A DNA stretch of 64,000 bases from Actinomadura harenae (GTDB lineage Bacteria; Actinomycetota; Actinomycetes; Streptosporangiales; Streptosporangiaceae). The stretch is taken from positions 1-64,000 of the forward strand of contig NZ_RFFG01000006.1 of assembly GCF_003696215.1 (NCBI RefSeq). Direction: 5' to 3'. This document shows, piece by piece, positions 26,592 through 34,904 of this stretch; the first letter of the stretch is position 1, and every line of letters starts with the position of its first letter. The notes under the pieces are model-generated. The model was not told the DNA's origin. It searched no databases and was given only the letters and a program-made list of their open reading frames with translations. The translations under genes were made by a program, and so were the position numbers.

Positions 26592-27838
26592 CAGTGGCGG
26601 AGCCCACGGCCGGGCAGGTGGCCGGCCGGCGCCTGCGGTCCGCGCGCGGGATCGTGCTCGTCCTGCTGTGCGTGGTGGTCGTCGGGGTGATCCTGGCCGC
26701 CCTCAAGCCGTCGCGGAAGCCCGATGACCTCGACCCGGAGTCGCCGAAACCCGGCGGCACGCGGGCGCTCGCCGAGATCCTCAAGGGCCGTGGGGTCGGT
26801 TTCGAGGTCGCCCACAGCGTGTCGACCGCCGCGCCGCGCGCGGGGACGGGCACGATCATGGTCGTCACCCGGCCGGAGCGGCTGACCCGCTCGGACCTGG
26901 ACCGGCTGGGCGGGACCTCCGGAGACCTCCTGCTCGTCGAGCCGGGCCGCGACACGCTCACGGCCCTCGCCCCCGGCGTCGAGCAGGACGGCCCGACCTT
27001 CCTCCCCCAGGCGGACCCGCAGTGCGCGCTGCAGGGGGCGACGCTCGCCGGAACCGCCTCGTTCGGGGAATCCGAGACCTACACCGTCCCGTCGGGTGTT
27101 ACCGCGTGTTACCCGGAATCGGGGAAGCCTCGGCTCGTCCAGTACCAGGTCGCCAACCGGATGGTGACCGTCCTCGGCTCGGCCAGGCCGCTCACGAACG
27201 GGCACCTCACCGAGGAGGGCAACGCCGCGCTCGCGATGAACCTGGTCGGGGCGCGTTCCCAGGTCATCTGGCTCATCCCGGACGTGCAGCACGCCTCCGG
27301 TGATCAGACCGGCGACCGCACGCTCTCCGACCTGCTACCGCGCGGTGTCAAGCTGTTCTTCCTCGGCCTGATGGTCGCGATCGTCCCCGTCGCGTTGTGG
27401 CGGGGGCGGCGGCTCGGGCCGGTGGTCGCCGAAGCGCTCCCCGTGGTCGTCCGCTCGGCCGAGACCGTGACGGGCCGATCCCGCCTTTATCGTGCGCATC
27501 GTGCGCGCGGGCGTGCGGCCGAAGCCCTTCGCGCAGGCACACGAGACCGGATCGTCCCCCTGCTCGGACTGCCGCGAACAGTCGCGCAGATCTTGCCCGC
27601 ACAGGATCCGGGCGCCGTTCGTGAGGTCGTCCTAGCCGTAGCGGCCCGCACCGACCACGACGAGCGGACGATCGCTGCCGCGCTGTACGGTCTTGACCCC
27701 GGCCAGGCAGCACAAAGCTGGCCTACCGGACAAGGCGACCAGCTGGACCCCGGTGGGGGCGAGCCCGTGGACGACGCCGGGCTGCTCGCGCTCGCCGATC
27801 TTCTCGACGACCTGGAAAGGCAGGTACGCCAGTCATGA
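26585..27838 (+). CDS. DUF4350 domain membrane protein
   Basis: A 417-residue protein with TM1 at ~21-41, an extracytoplasmic DUF4350 domain (45-255) with PGGTRALAEILKGRGVG and the end ARSQVIWLIPD, TM2 near 258-278, and a cytosolic C-terminal region of ~130 residues. Two cysteines in the outer domain (PQCALQ, TACYPES) may form a disulfide. DUF4350 resembles a Rossmann-like glutamine amidotransferase/GldG fold without evident catalysis. It overlaps the DUF4129 gene by 7 bases and the MoxR gene by 4. Confidence 0.85.
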   Translation: MVTVAEPTAGQVAGRRLRSARGIVLVLLCVVVVGVILAALKPSRKPDDLDPESPKPGGTRALAEILKGRGVGFEVAHSVSTAAPRAGTGTIMVVTRPERLTRSDLDRLGGTSGDLLLVEPGRDTLTALAPGVEQDGPTFLPQADPQCALQGATLAGTASFGESETYTVPSGVTACYPESGKPRLVQYQVANRMVTVLGSARPLTNGHLTEEGNAALAMNLVGARSQVIWLIPDVQHASGDQTGDRTLSDLLPRGVKLFFLGLMVAIVPVALWRGRRLGPVVAEALPVVVRSAETVTGRSRLYRAHRARGRAAEALRAGTRDRIVPLLGLPRTVAQILPAQDPGAVREVVLAVAARTDHDERTIAAALYGLDPGQAAQSWPTGQGDQLDPGGGEPVDDAGLLALADLLDDLERQVRQS

Positions 27839-29010
27839 GCCAATCGGCACCGCCCGGCTGGGACGGGGAGCCCTCTGGGAACGTCCCAGCGGCCCCTTCG
27901 GCGCCGTTCGAGGGGGAATCCGCCGCGCAGTACGCAGGAGCCCCCGGCATGGACGCCACGGCTGTCGACCACTCGGCCGCGGTCCTGTCGGACTCGGTAC
28001 CAGCGGACTCCGTCCGGCTGGGTTCCGGGGCGGCGGGCTCTGGGGCGGTCTCGGCCGCTCCGACGGGTCCTGACCCGCGCGCGGCGCTCACCGCCCTGCG
28101 CGGCGAGGTGGCCAAGACCGTCGTCGGACAGGATCCGGTGGTCACCGGCCTGGTCATCGCCTTGCTGTGCCGTGGCCATGTGCTGCTGGAAGGCGTTCCC
28201 GGTACCGCGAAGACGCTGTTGGTGAAGACCCTTTCGCGCGCGCTCGACCTGACTTTCAAGCGCGTCCAGTTCACGCCGGACCTGATGCCGGGCGACGTGA
28301 CCGGATCTCTGGTCTACGACAACCGGACGGCGGAGTTCGAGTTCCGTGAAGGCCCGGTCTTCACCAACCTGCTGCTCGCCGACGAAATCAACCGGACGCC
28401 GCCCAAAACCCAGGCATCCCTCCTGGAGGCCATGGAGGAGCGGCAGGTTTCGGTGGAAGGCAGCGCGCGCGCTCTGCCGGACCCGTTCGTCGTGTGTGCG
28501 ACCCAGAACCCGATCGAGTACGAGGGCACCTATCCCCTGCCTGAAGCTCAGCTCGACCGGTTCCTGCTGAAGCTGACCGTCCCCGTGCCCACGCGGGACG
28601 AGGAGATCGCGATGCTTCAACGGCACGCGGCCGGTTTCGACCCGCGCGACTTGTCGGCGGTGCGTCCGGTGGCCGGGGCCATCGACCTCGCGGCTGGACA
28701 GGCGGCGGTGAGGACCGTCCACCTGGATCCGAAGATCGCCGCCTATGTCGTGGACCTTTGCCGGGCGACCCGTCAGGCCCCCTCCTTGCAGTTGGGCGTG
28801 TCTCCGCGAGGCGCGACGGCCCTGTTGGCGACCTCGCGCGCGTGGGCGTGGCTGATGGGCCGCGACTACGTCACGCCGGACGATGTCAAAGCACTCGCCA
28901 GGCCGACTCTGCGGCACCGCGTCCAGCTCCGCCCTGAGGCCGAGTTGGAGGGCGCGACCGCCGACGGCGTGCTGGAGGGCATCCTCGCCCACGTCCCCGC
29001 TCCCCGCTGA
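27835..29010 (+). CDS. MoxR-family AAA+ ATPase
   Basis: A 391-residue MoxR ATPase. An unusual ~80-residue Ser/Ala/Gly-rich N-terminus precedes the core. Walker A is GVPGTAKT (120-127), Walker B LLLADEINRTPPKTQ, sensor 1 ATQNPIEYEGTYPLPEAQLDRF, and the lid follows. MoxR proteins act as chaperones that insert cofactors or assemble complexes, usually with DUF58/VWA partners. The ATG overlaps the previous gene (ATGA), and its stop overlaps the DUF58 start (TGATG). It probably works on the membrane proteins encoded in the same operon; that is inference. Confidence 0.93.
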   Translation: MSQSAPPGWDGEPSGNVPAAPSAPFEGESAAQYAGAPGMDATAVDHSAAVLSDSVPADSVRLGSGAAGSGAVSAAPTGPDPRAALTALRGEVAKTVVGQDPVVTGLVIALLCRGHVLLEGVPGTAKTLLVKTLSRALDLTFKRVQFTPDLMPGDVTGSLVYDNRTAEFEFREGPVFTNLLLADEINRTPPKTQASLLEAMEERQVSVEGSARALPDPFVVCATQNPIEYEGTYPLPEAQLDRFLLKLTVPVPTRDEEIAMLQRHAAGFDPRDLSAVRPVAGAIDLAAGQAAVRTVHLDPKIAAYVVDLCRATRQAPSLQLGVSPRGATALLATSRAWAWLMGRDYVTPDDVKALARPTLRHRVQLRPEAELEGATADGVLEGILAHVPAPR

Positions 29011-30302
29011 TGGCGGTGACCGGACGGCTCGGACTGCTGACCCTTGTTGCGGCCTTCGTTCCGTTGCTCGTGCCCAACGGCGCCGTCCTGCTGGGTTTGT
29101 GGGGGCTGCTGCTCCTTGGCGTGGTCGTCGACCTGCTTCTGGCCGGAAATGTGCGAGCGCTGCGTTTCCACAGGGAGGGAGACACGCGCGTGCGCCTGGG
29201 AGAGGTGGCGAACGCCGGGCTCGTCGTGGAGAACACCGGGAAGCGGCGTGTGAAGGCCGTCCTGCGAGACGTGTGGCCGCCGTCCGCAGGGGTGTCCCCG
29301 CGAACGGCGACGATCAACGTGCCCGCGGGAGAGCGTCGCCGGATCGATCAGACCTTCACGCCCATGCGTCGGGGTGACCGGGAGGCCGTGAAGGTCGTCG
29401 TCCGGTCGGTGGGGCCGCTCGGCCTCGCCGCCCGTCAGCTTTCGCGCCCGGCACCGCGAACACTCCGCGTCCTGCCAGCCTTCCCCTCCCGGAGGCATCT
29501 GCCTTCGCGGCTCGCGCGCCTGCGCGAACTGACCGGCCTGCACAGCACGATGATTCGGGGCCAGGGCACCGAGTTCGACTCCCTGCGCGAATACGTGGTC
29601 GGCGACGACGTCCGCTCCATCGACTGGCGCGCCACCGCGCGCCGTAACGACGTGTTCGTCCGCACCTGGCGTCCCGAACGCGACCGCCGTCTTTACCTGG
29701 TCCTCGACACGGGACGCACGTCCGCCGGACGCGTCGGGGACATTCCCCGCCTTGACTGCTCGATGGACGCGGCGCTGCTGCTCGGGGCCCTCGCCTCGCG
29801 CGCGGGCGACCGCGTGGACCTCCTGGCCTACGACCGGACGGTCCGCGCACGGTGCGAGAACGCCTCCCGGACGGGCCTGCTGTCGCAGATGGTCGAGGCC
29901 ATGGCTCCACTCGAGCCCGCCCTGATCGAGTCCGACGCCGCCGGCATGGTCTCCGCGGTCATGTCCCGGGTCCGCCGCCGGAGCCTGATCGTCCTGCTCA
30001 CGGAGCTGAACCCGGCCGCCTTCGAGGAGGGCCTGCTGCCGCTGCTGCCGGGGCTCACCTCGCGCCACCTCGTCATGATCGCGGCCGTGTCCGACCCGCT
30101 GGTGGACGAGATGGCCGCCGCACGAGGCGACCTGGCCGCCGTCTACGACGCGGCCGCCGCAGAGCGCGCACGCGCGGACCGCCGCCGCCTCACCGCCGAA
30201 CTCCGCTCGTACGGAGTGGAAGTGGTGGACGCGCCGCCTGACCGCATTGCCCCGGCCCTGGCCGACGCGTACCTCGCTCTCAAGGCCGCCGGTCGGCTCT
30301 AG
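29010..30302 (+). CDS. DUF58 domain (VWA-like) protein
   Basis: A 430-residue protein. Two hydrophobic segments lie at the N-terminus (~6-45), then a beta-rich region, then the DUF58 core with GTEFDSLREYVVGDDVRSID and WRPERDRRLYLVLDTGRTS. The latter resembles a von Willebrand A metal-site strand (DTGRTS for DxSxS). It is last of the five-gene MoxR operon. A group II intron begins about seven bases after its stop codon, so its own terminator, if any, has been displaced or replaced. Confidence 0.9.
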   Translation: MAVTGRLGLLTLVAAFVPLLVPNGAVLLGLWGLLLLGVVVDLLLAGNVRALRFHREGDTRVRLGEVANAGLVVENTGKRRVKAVLRDVWPPSAGVSPRTATINVPAGERRRIDQTFTPMRRGDREAVKVVVRSVGPLGLAARQLSRPAPRTLRVLPAFPSRRHLPSRLARLRELTGLHSTMIRGQGTEFDSLREYVVGDDVRSIDWRATARRNDVFVRTWRPERDRRLYLVLDTGRTSAGRVGDIPRLDCSMDAALLLGALASRAGDRVDLLAYDRTVRARCENASRTGLLSQMVEAMAPLEPALIESDAAGMVSAVMSRVRRRSLIVLLTELNPAAFEEGLLPLLPGLTSRHLVMIAAVSDPLVDEMAAARGDLAAVYDAAAAERARADRRRLTAELRSYGVEVVDAPPDRIAPALADAYLALKAAGRL

Positions 30303-30366
30303 AGTGGGGTCGGACCGGGATGCCCTGCCGGGATTGCTCTCGGTGGGTTTCCCCGGCCCGCCCTCC

Positions 30367-30400
30367 GAACCCGGCGTGCGGCTCTCACCGCACCGGGCTC
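30367..30400 (-). ncRNA. Group II intron domain V
   Basis: A 34-nt hairpin with arms GAGCCCGG / CCGGGTTC and inner stem GCGG-TGAGAG-CCGC, including the AGC-type catalytic triad position at the start (GAGCC). It matches closely the domain V consensus known from bacterial introns. Confidence 0.85.
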
Positions 30401-30416
30401 TCCACGGTTTCTATCG

Positions 30417-31883
30417 TTATGTGGGTGCAATCCAGGGGTTGGGGATCGTGTTGCCCCGCCAGCGGTATCGGGTGACCGTGACCTTGGCGATGTTGAACAA
30501 CTCGGTCCCGTCCGTCGCCGTGATGGGCAGCCATCGCCCTGTGGGGGTGGTGAAATGGCGTCGGACGTCCTTCCAGCTCCAGCGGTGCCGTACTTGCAGC
30601 ATCCGGATCAGCCGCCACCAGACGAACTGGTGAAGTGCGGAGAACCGGTCCTTGGCCACGGCGTGCTTGAAGTAGTTGGCCCAGCCGCGCATGATCTGGT
30701 TGAGCCTAATCAGCACGGATCCCAGGGCTTGTTGCGACTTCCTGTGGGTCAGGGCACGGATCTTGGCCTTCAACGACCGGATGGGCCGGTCGGCGATGAA
30801 GGTATAGACGTGCCACTTATCGGTTCCTCTCTTACGGCGCCACTGGATGCGGAACCCCAGAAAGTCGAACCCGTCACTTAGATGCACGATCTGGGTCTTG
30901 GCTGGTGACAGCCGCAACCCGATCGGTTCCAGCACCCTGGCGACGTCTTCGCGCACCGCCAGCGCGTCGTCTTGCGTCCCGTGAATCAGGACGACGAAGT
31001 CGTCGGCGTAGCGGACCAGCCGCCAGGTCGGCAGACCCTTGCGGCGGCGGTATCCGCGCTTGCCCTCGCTCGACATCGATCCACCGCTCTTCCATGGCTT
31101 CATCAGGTGCTCATCGAGCACCGACAACGCGATGTTGGCCAGCAGCGGAGACAAGATGCCGCCCTGCGGCGTGCCGGTCGTAGTGCTCCTGTTCTCGCCG
31201 AGTTCGGTCAGTATCCCGGCCTTCAGGAACGCTTTGACCAGCGCCAGAACCCGTTTGTCCTTCACCCGGGACCGCACCCGGCCCATCAGGGCCACATGGT
31301 CGATCCGGTCGAAGCACGCCTCGATGTCAGCATCCAGCACCCACCGATAGCCTCGGCTGCCGAAATGATGGATCTCAGCGATCGCGTCCTGAGCACGCCG
31401 TTTGGGCCGGAACCCATACGAGACCGGCTCGAAGTCGGCCTCGAAGATCGGTTCCAGCACGAGTTTCAACGCGGCCTGCACAACCCGATCCGCGACCGTC
31501 GGAATCCCGAGAGCGCGGACCTTCCCCGACCTACCCGGCTTGGGAATCTTGTGTTCCCGCACCGGCAAAGGCCGGAACGAACCGTCCTTCAAGGACGCCC
31601 GCAGGTCGTCCAGGAACCCCGTGACACCGATGCGCTCCTCGACTGCAGCGACCGTCAGGCCGTCTATGCCGGGAGTGCGTGCCCCGCGGTTGCCCGCGAC
31701 CCGGTCGAACGCCACGATCAGCGTCGCCGGGTCGTGCACGAAGTTGAACAGGTCGTCGAACCGGCGACCGGGGTCGGTCGCCGCCCAACGGTGAAGTTTG
31801 GCCTGCATCTCCGATACCCGCGACCACGACCCCGACGGGGCCTGGTCTTGGGCGCTGCCATTCGGCAGCGCGTCTTTCGGCAT
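30417..31883 (-). CDS. ltrA: Group II intron reverse transcriptase/maturase
   Basis: A 488-residue intron-encoded protein from ATG 31883, with GGAGG five bases upstream. RT blocks are in order: GIPTVADRVVQAALKLVLEP, YGFRPKRRAQDAI, the block-A aspartates in VLDADIEACFD, GTPQGGILSPLLANIAL, and the catalytic YADDFVVL (YADD at ~292-295). The maturase X domain follows (LNQIMRGWANYFKHAV). There is no C-terminal HNH endonuclease, so mobility would depend on reverse splicing into single-stranded or replicating DNA. No frameshift or stop is visible; the protein may be active. Confidence 0.94.
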   Translation of the reverse strand: MPKDALPNGSAQDQAPSGSWSRVSEMQAKLHRWAATDPGRRFDDLFNFVHDPATLIVAFDRVAGNRGARTPGIDGLTVAAVEERIGVTGFLDDLRASLKDGSFRPLPVREHKIPKPGRSGKVRALGIPTVADRVVQAALKLVLEPIFEADFEPVSYGFRPKRRAQDAIAEIHHFGSRGYRWVLDADIEACFDRIDHVALMGRVRSRVKDKRVLALVKAFLKAGILTELGENRSTTTGTPQGGILSPLLANIALSVLDEHLMKPWKSGGSMSSEGKRGYRRRKGLPTWRLVRYADDFVVLIHGTQDDALAVREDVARVLEPIGLRLSPAKTQIVHLSDGFDFLGFRIQWRRKRGTDKWHVYTFIADRPIRSLKAKIRALTHRKSQQALGSVLIRLNQIMRGWANYFKHAVAKDRFSALHQFVWWRLIRMLQVRHRWSWKDVRRHFTTPTGRWLPITATDGTELFNIAKVTVTRYRWRGNTIPNPWIAPT

Positions 31884-31895
31884 TGCAGCCTCCAT

Positions 31896-32475
31896 CCCTT
31901 CTCGAAACCGCTGCCGCCCTTCGCCATGTGACCGGCTCTCCCGGCCTCGGACTACTACGGCGGCTCCGTCCCACCCGGCCCGTTCGGCAGTCGATGCACC
32001 TATCCCCGCCATCAGGCTGGACGCCCGTGACCTGGAGTTGCGACCGGGTGGTTCCCGTGTTCACCGTGATTCGCTCGACGAAGTAGGAGCCCGACTTTGT
32101 CCCTGCGGCATCGCCATGAGTACGCCGCAGACCTTCCTCATGGCCTCCCAGCCGGCAACGGCAAACCAGCCCAGGAGTTCCCCACCGGTCTGCGACCGGC
32201 GGGTGCGCACCGCGTCCTGCCCACATCCACCAGGTTCGAGCAGGCGTCAAGTGGAGGGACGTAACAACGCCGGTTCCTCACGTACTCCTCTTCGTCCCGC
32301 TAACCGGACCCGCACCATCTGGCAGTACTGGCACGTCCCAGCGTTGTCAGGGCTGCTCCCACCCTCCCCGGCATCACCCGGATCAGGCTGCCCTCAGCTC
32401 CACCGACCTGCTACGACAGGCCAGAGGCGAAGGTCTCCCACCTCCACTCGAATCACAGCGCCTCACGGCGCACAC
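31896..32475 (-). other. 5' structured part of the group II intron (domains I-III)
   Basis: About 580 bases between the intron 5' end and the reverse transcriptase start. It is GC-rich with many short complementary segments, consistent with domain I-III RNA. No independent gene is seen. Exon-binding sites could not be assigned by eye. Confidence 0.6.
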
Positions 32476-32492
32476 CGGTCACCTGACAGTGG

Positions 32493-33488
32493 TCATCCCG
32501 CCGCGGGGGCCGCATCGGGCTGGTCGAGTGAATCGCCGGTTTCGCCGGAGCGAGTCGCGCGGCGGCCCAAGGTGATGACGTAGGCGAGGAAAGTGGCCTC
32601 TGCGACGACGCCGATGCCCACGCGAAGCCACGTCGTATGCACATAGCCGGTGACGAAGCCTTCGATCAGACCGGAAACCAGCAGGACGCCGATAAGTCCG
32701 AGAGCGATACTCGCGAGCGCGCGTCCTTCTTCTGCCAGAGCGCGCGCACGTGTACGCGGGCCCGGGTCGATGATGGTCCAGCCGAGCTTCAGGCCGGCTC
32801 CGCAGGCGAGATAAACGGCGGTGAGCTCGAGCAGACCGTGCGGCAGGATCAGCCCGAAGAAGACACCGCCCTTGCCGTAGGCGAACATCAGGCCCGCGTT
32901 CACACCAAGGTTGAGCTGGTTCGTCAGCAGCACGAGAATCGTCGGGATCCCTAGGAGGATGCCGAAAATCAGGGCCGTCGCCGAAACCCAGGCATTGTTG
33001 ACCCAGACCTGGAACGCGAACGATGCCGCCGAATGCTCCGTGTAGTAGTTGGCGAAGTCGTGGTCGACCAGATCGCGGATCTCGTGCGGAGCCAAGAGCG
33101 TCGCCTGAACCGTGGGGTTGTGCACGATCCAGATGGCCAGGGCCAGGGACAGGATGTTGCCGAGGACGGCGTTCCCGATCCACCACCAGCGCGTCCGGTA
33201 GGCGGCGGCCGGAAACGACACCGTGACGAAGCGCGTCATGTCCCGCCACATGGGCGCCTGCGCGCCCGCGACAGCGGCTCGTGCGCGCGCGACCAGCGAG
33301 GACAGCCGGGCGACCAGGGCCGGATCGGGCGCGCTGGAGCGGATCGCCGAAAGATGCGTCGCGGTCCGCTGATACAGCTCGACCAGCTCGTCGATTTCCG
33401 CGCCCGTGCGTTTGCGGGAGGAGTTGATCAGCTTCTCCAGCCGCTGCCACTCTGCGTTGTGCGCGGCCACGTACGCATCGACGTCCAC
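32493..33488 (-). CDS. SpoIIM/DUF95 family membrane protein
   Basis: A 331-residue protein from GTG 33488. The soluble helical N-terminus (1-~95) is followed by five or six TM segments, with the DUF95 blocks HSAASFAFQVWVNNAWV, FAYGKGGVFFGLILPHGLLE and LIEGFVTGYVHT. The family includes Bacillus SpoIIM, a component of the engulfment machinery, but actinobacterial homologs are found next to RDD and MoxR/DUF58 genes and their role is unknown. The gene diverges from the RDD gene, and its stop lies 18 bases from the intron. Confidence 0.88.
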   Translation of the reverse strand: MDVDAYVAAHNAEWQRLEKLINSSRKRTGAEIDELVELYQRTATHLSAIRSSAPDPALVARLSSLVARARAAVAGAQAPMWRDMTRFVTVSFPAAAYRTRWWWIGNAVLGNILSLALAIWIVHNPTVQATLLAPHEIRDLVDHDFANYYTEHSAASFAFQVWVNNAWVSATALIFGILLGIPTILVLLTNQLNLGVNAGLMFAYGKGGVFFGLILPHGLLELTAVYLACGAGLKLGWTIIDPGPRTRARALAEEGRALASIALGLIGVLLVSGLIEGFVTGYVHTTWLRVGIGVVAEATFLAYVITLGRRATRSGETGDSLDQPDAAPAAG

Positions 33489-33580
33489 CCGAGGGAGCCT
33501 AACGCTTAGGCTGTCCAAAACACGACGAGTGTCGTTGTGCCCCACAAATAGGGCCCGGCGTACGACGAAGTGAGGTCGCA

Positions 33581-34645
33581 GTGGCGCGTGCGGTGGAGGA
33601 CGGGGAACTCGTCGTCGGTGAGGCCGTCGCGCTCGACCTGCGGGTGGCGCGCCTCGCCAGCCGCGGCTGCGCCCTCCTGCTCGACGTCGGCCTGCAGCTC
33701 ATGATGCTGAACTTCGTCCTCGCGATCGTCACCCTCGTCGGCACGGTCGCCGACGCCGCGTGGGTCACCGGCCTGTCGATCCTCGTCGTCGCACTCGTGC
33801 TGGTCGGCTACCCGTGCGCGTTCGAGACGCTCTCGCGCGGGCGCACGCTCGGCAAGCTCGCGCTCGGGCTGCGCGTCGTGGCCGACGACGGCGGCCCCGT
33901 CCGCTTCCGGCAGGCCCTCGTGCGCGCGCTGGCCGGAGTGATCGAGTTCTGGTCGTTCACCGGCGCGCCCGCGCTGCTCACCTCGCTGTTCAACCGGCGC
34001 GGCAAGCGTCTCGGCGACCTGTTCGCCGGAACCCTGGTCATCCAGGAGCGGGTGTCCGCCGCGGGCATGTACGGACCGGTGGCCTGGATGCCGCCGTTCC
34101 TCGCGGGCTGGGCGCGGACGCTGGAGCTGTCCCGGATGCCCGACGAACTGGCGATGACCGCGCGGCAGTACCTCGCCCGCTTCTGGGAACTGCTCCCAGA
34201 GGTCCGTGACTCGCTGGGAGAACGTCTCACCGGAGAGATCTTCACGCTCGTCGGGCCCCCTCCGCCCCCTGGCATCCGGCCCGAGATCCTCCTGTCCGCG
34301 GTTCTGGCGGAGCGCCGTCACCGCGAGGAGCGGCGCCTCGCGCGGCAGCATGAGCAGCGCCTCCGCCGCGCTGCGCGCGACCCGCTGGCACCGCCGCCGG
34401 TCCCTGTCGGCGGCCCCGCCGGCGTCCCCGTGCCGATGGCCTTCCCCCCGGGGCCTCCCGCTCCTCCCGTTCCCGCTGGACATCCTGGCGGGTCCGTCTC
34501 TCCCGCCTATTCAGGTGGATGGCCGAATGCCACGGGAATTCCCGTGGGCAGCCCCTATCCGGCTGCCGCTCCCGTTCCGTCCGGGCCCTATCCGGTCGTT
34601 CCCGGCCCGGCTGTTCCTCCAGCAGGCCCGTACCCGCACGGCTGA
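33581..34645 (+). CDS. RDD family membrane protein with Pro-rich tail
   Basis: A 354-residue protein from GTG 33581. The RDD domain (about 18-170) has the signature RLASRGCALLLDVGLQ and the conserved GRTLGKLALGLRVV, with two or three TM segments, and ends in FNRRGKRLGDLFAGTLVIQE. After residue ~270 the tail is almost entirely Pro/Ala/Gly/Val/Tyr and is likely disordered. RDD proteins have been linked to ion transport, but no specific role is known here. Divergent from SpoIIM. Confidence 0.87.
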   Translation: MARAVEDGELVVGEAVALDLRVARLASRGCALLLDVGLQLMMLNFVLAIVTLVGTVADAAWVTGLSILVVALVLVGYPCAFETLSRGRTLGKLALGLRVVADDGGPVRFRQALVRALAGVIEFWSFTGAPALLTSLFNRRGKRLGDLFAGTLVIQERVSAAGMYGPVAWMPPFLAGWARTLELSRMPDELAMTARQYLARFWELLPEVRDSLGERLTGEIFTLVGPPPPPGIRPEILLSAVLAERRHREERRLARQHEQRLRRAARDPLAPPPVPVGGPAGVPVPMAFPPGPPAPPVPAGHPGGSVSPAYSGGWPNATGIPVGSPYPAAAPVPSGPYPVVPGPAVPPAGPYPHG

Positions 34646-34758
34646 GTCTCAGCCGGTCATCCCTCAGGGCGCTCGGCTTCTTCCGCGCCGCCTGTACGCC
34701 GCGCGTGCGGTGGCTTTCTGAGCTGTACGCGTAGTACGTGAGCCCGGTTGTGAGCGGG

Positions 34759-34767
34759 TTATCCACA
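34759..34767 (+). other. DnaA box-like site TTATCCACA
   Basis: An exact match to the DnaA 9-mer, located 138 bases upstream of the GH5 gene. Single boxes occur by chance or as minor DnaA titration sites. No cluster is present, so this is not an origin. Confidence 0.4.
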
Positions 34768-34904
34768 GATCTCGGACCCGGTGGCGCTTCGGGTGACGAT
34801 CGCGGAACTCTGGTCTCCTCGGCCCATGGACAGCGGTGGCACCACCGCCCTAGCATCCGAGGAAATTTCATGTTTGGTCGGTCGCCTGCTCAAGGAGCCC
34901 TGCC

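Larger units (their letters stand above)
30309..32475 (-). mobile_element. Group II intron, apparently full length
   Basis: About 2.17 kb on the minus strand. The 5' end is likely at GTGTGCG (32475-32469), matching the GUGYG consensus; the phase could shift by two bases. Domain V is the 34-nt stretch 30367-30400 (GAGCCCGGTGCGGTG... in the minus sense), with a GAGA loop and matching arms. Domain VI follows, and a CCGAC end places the 3' junction near 30309. Domain IV holds the reverse transcriptase gene. The intron lies in the narrow gap between the convergent DUF58 and SpoIIM genes and interrupts neither. Boundaries are from consensus only. Confidence 0.88.

Noticed and set aside
30303..32492. 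The intron as a retron or diversity-generating element
   Set aside because: A clear domain V, GUGYG 5' end and maturase X domain identify a group II intron.
30393..32492. Intron insertion downstream of a terminator hairpin
   Set aside because: The 17 bases left after the SpoIIM stop show only a TGACC direct repeat, not a stem, so the class C targeting idea is unproven.
34759..34767. Replication origin
   Set aside because: Only isolated DnaA 9-mers (34759 and 49773) and no dnaA or dnaN genes.
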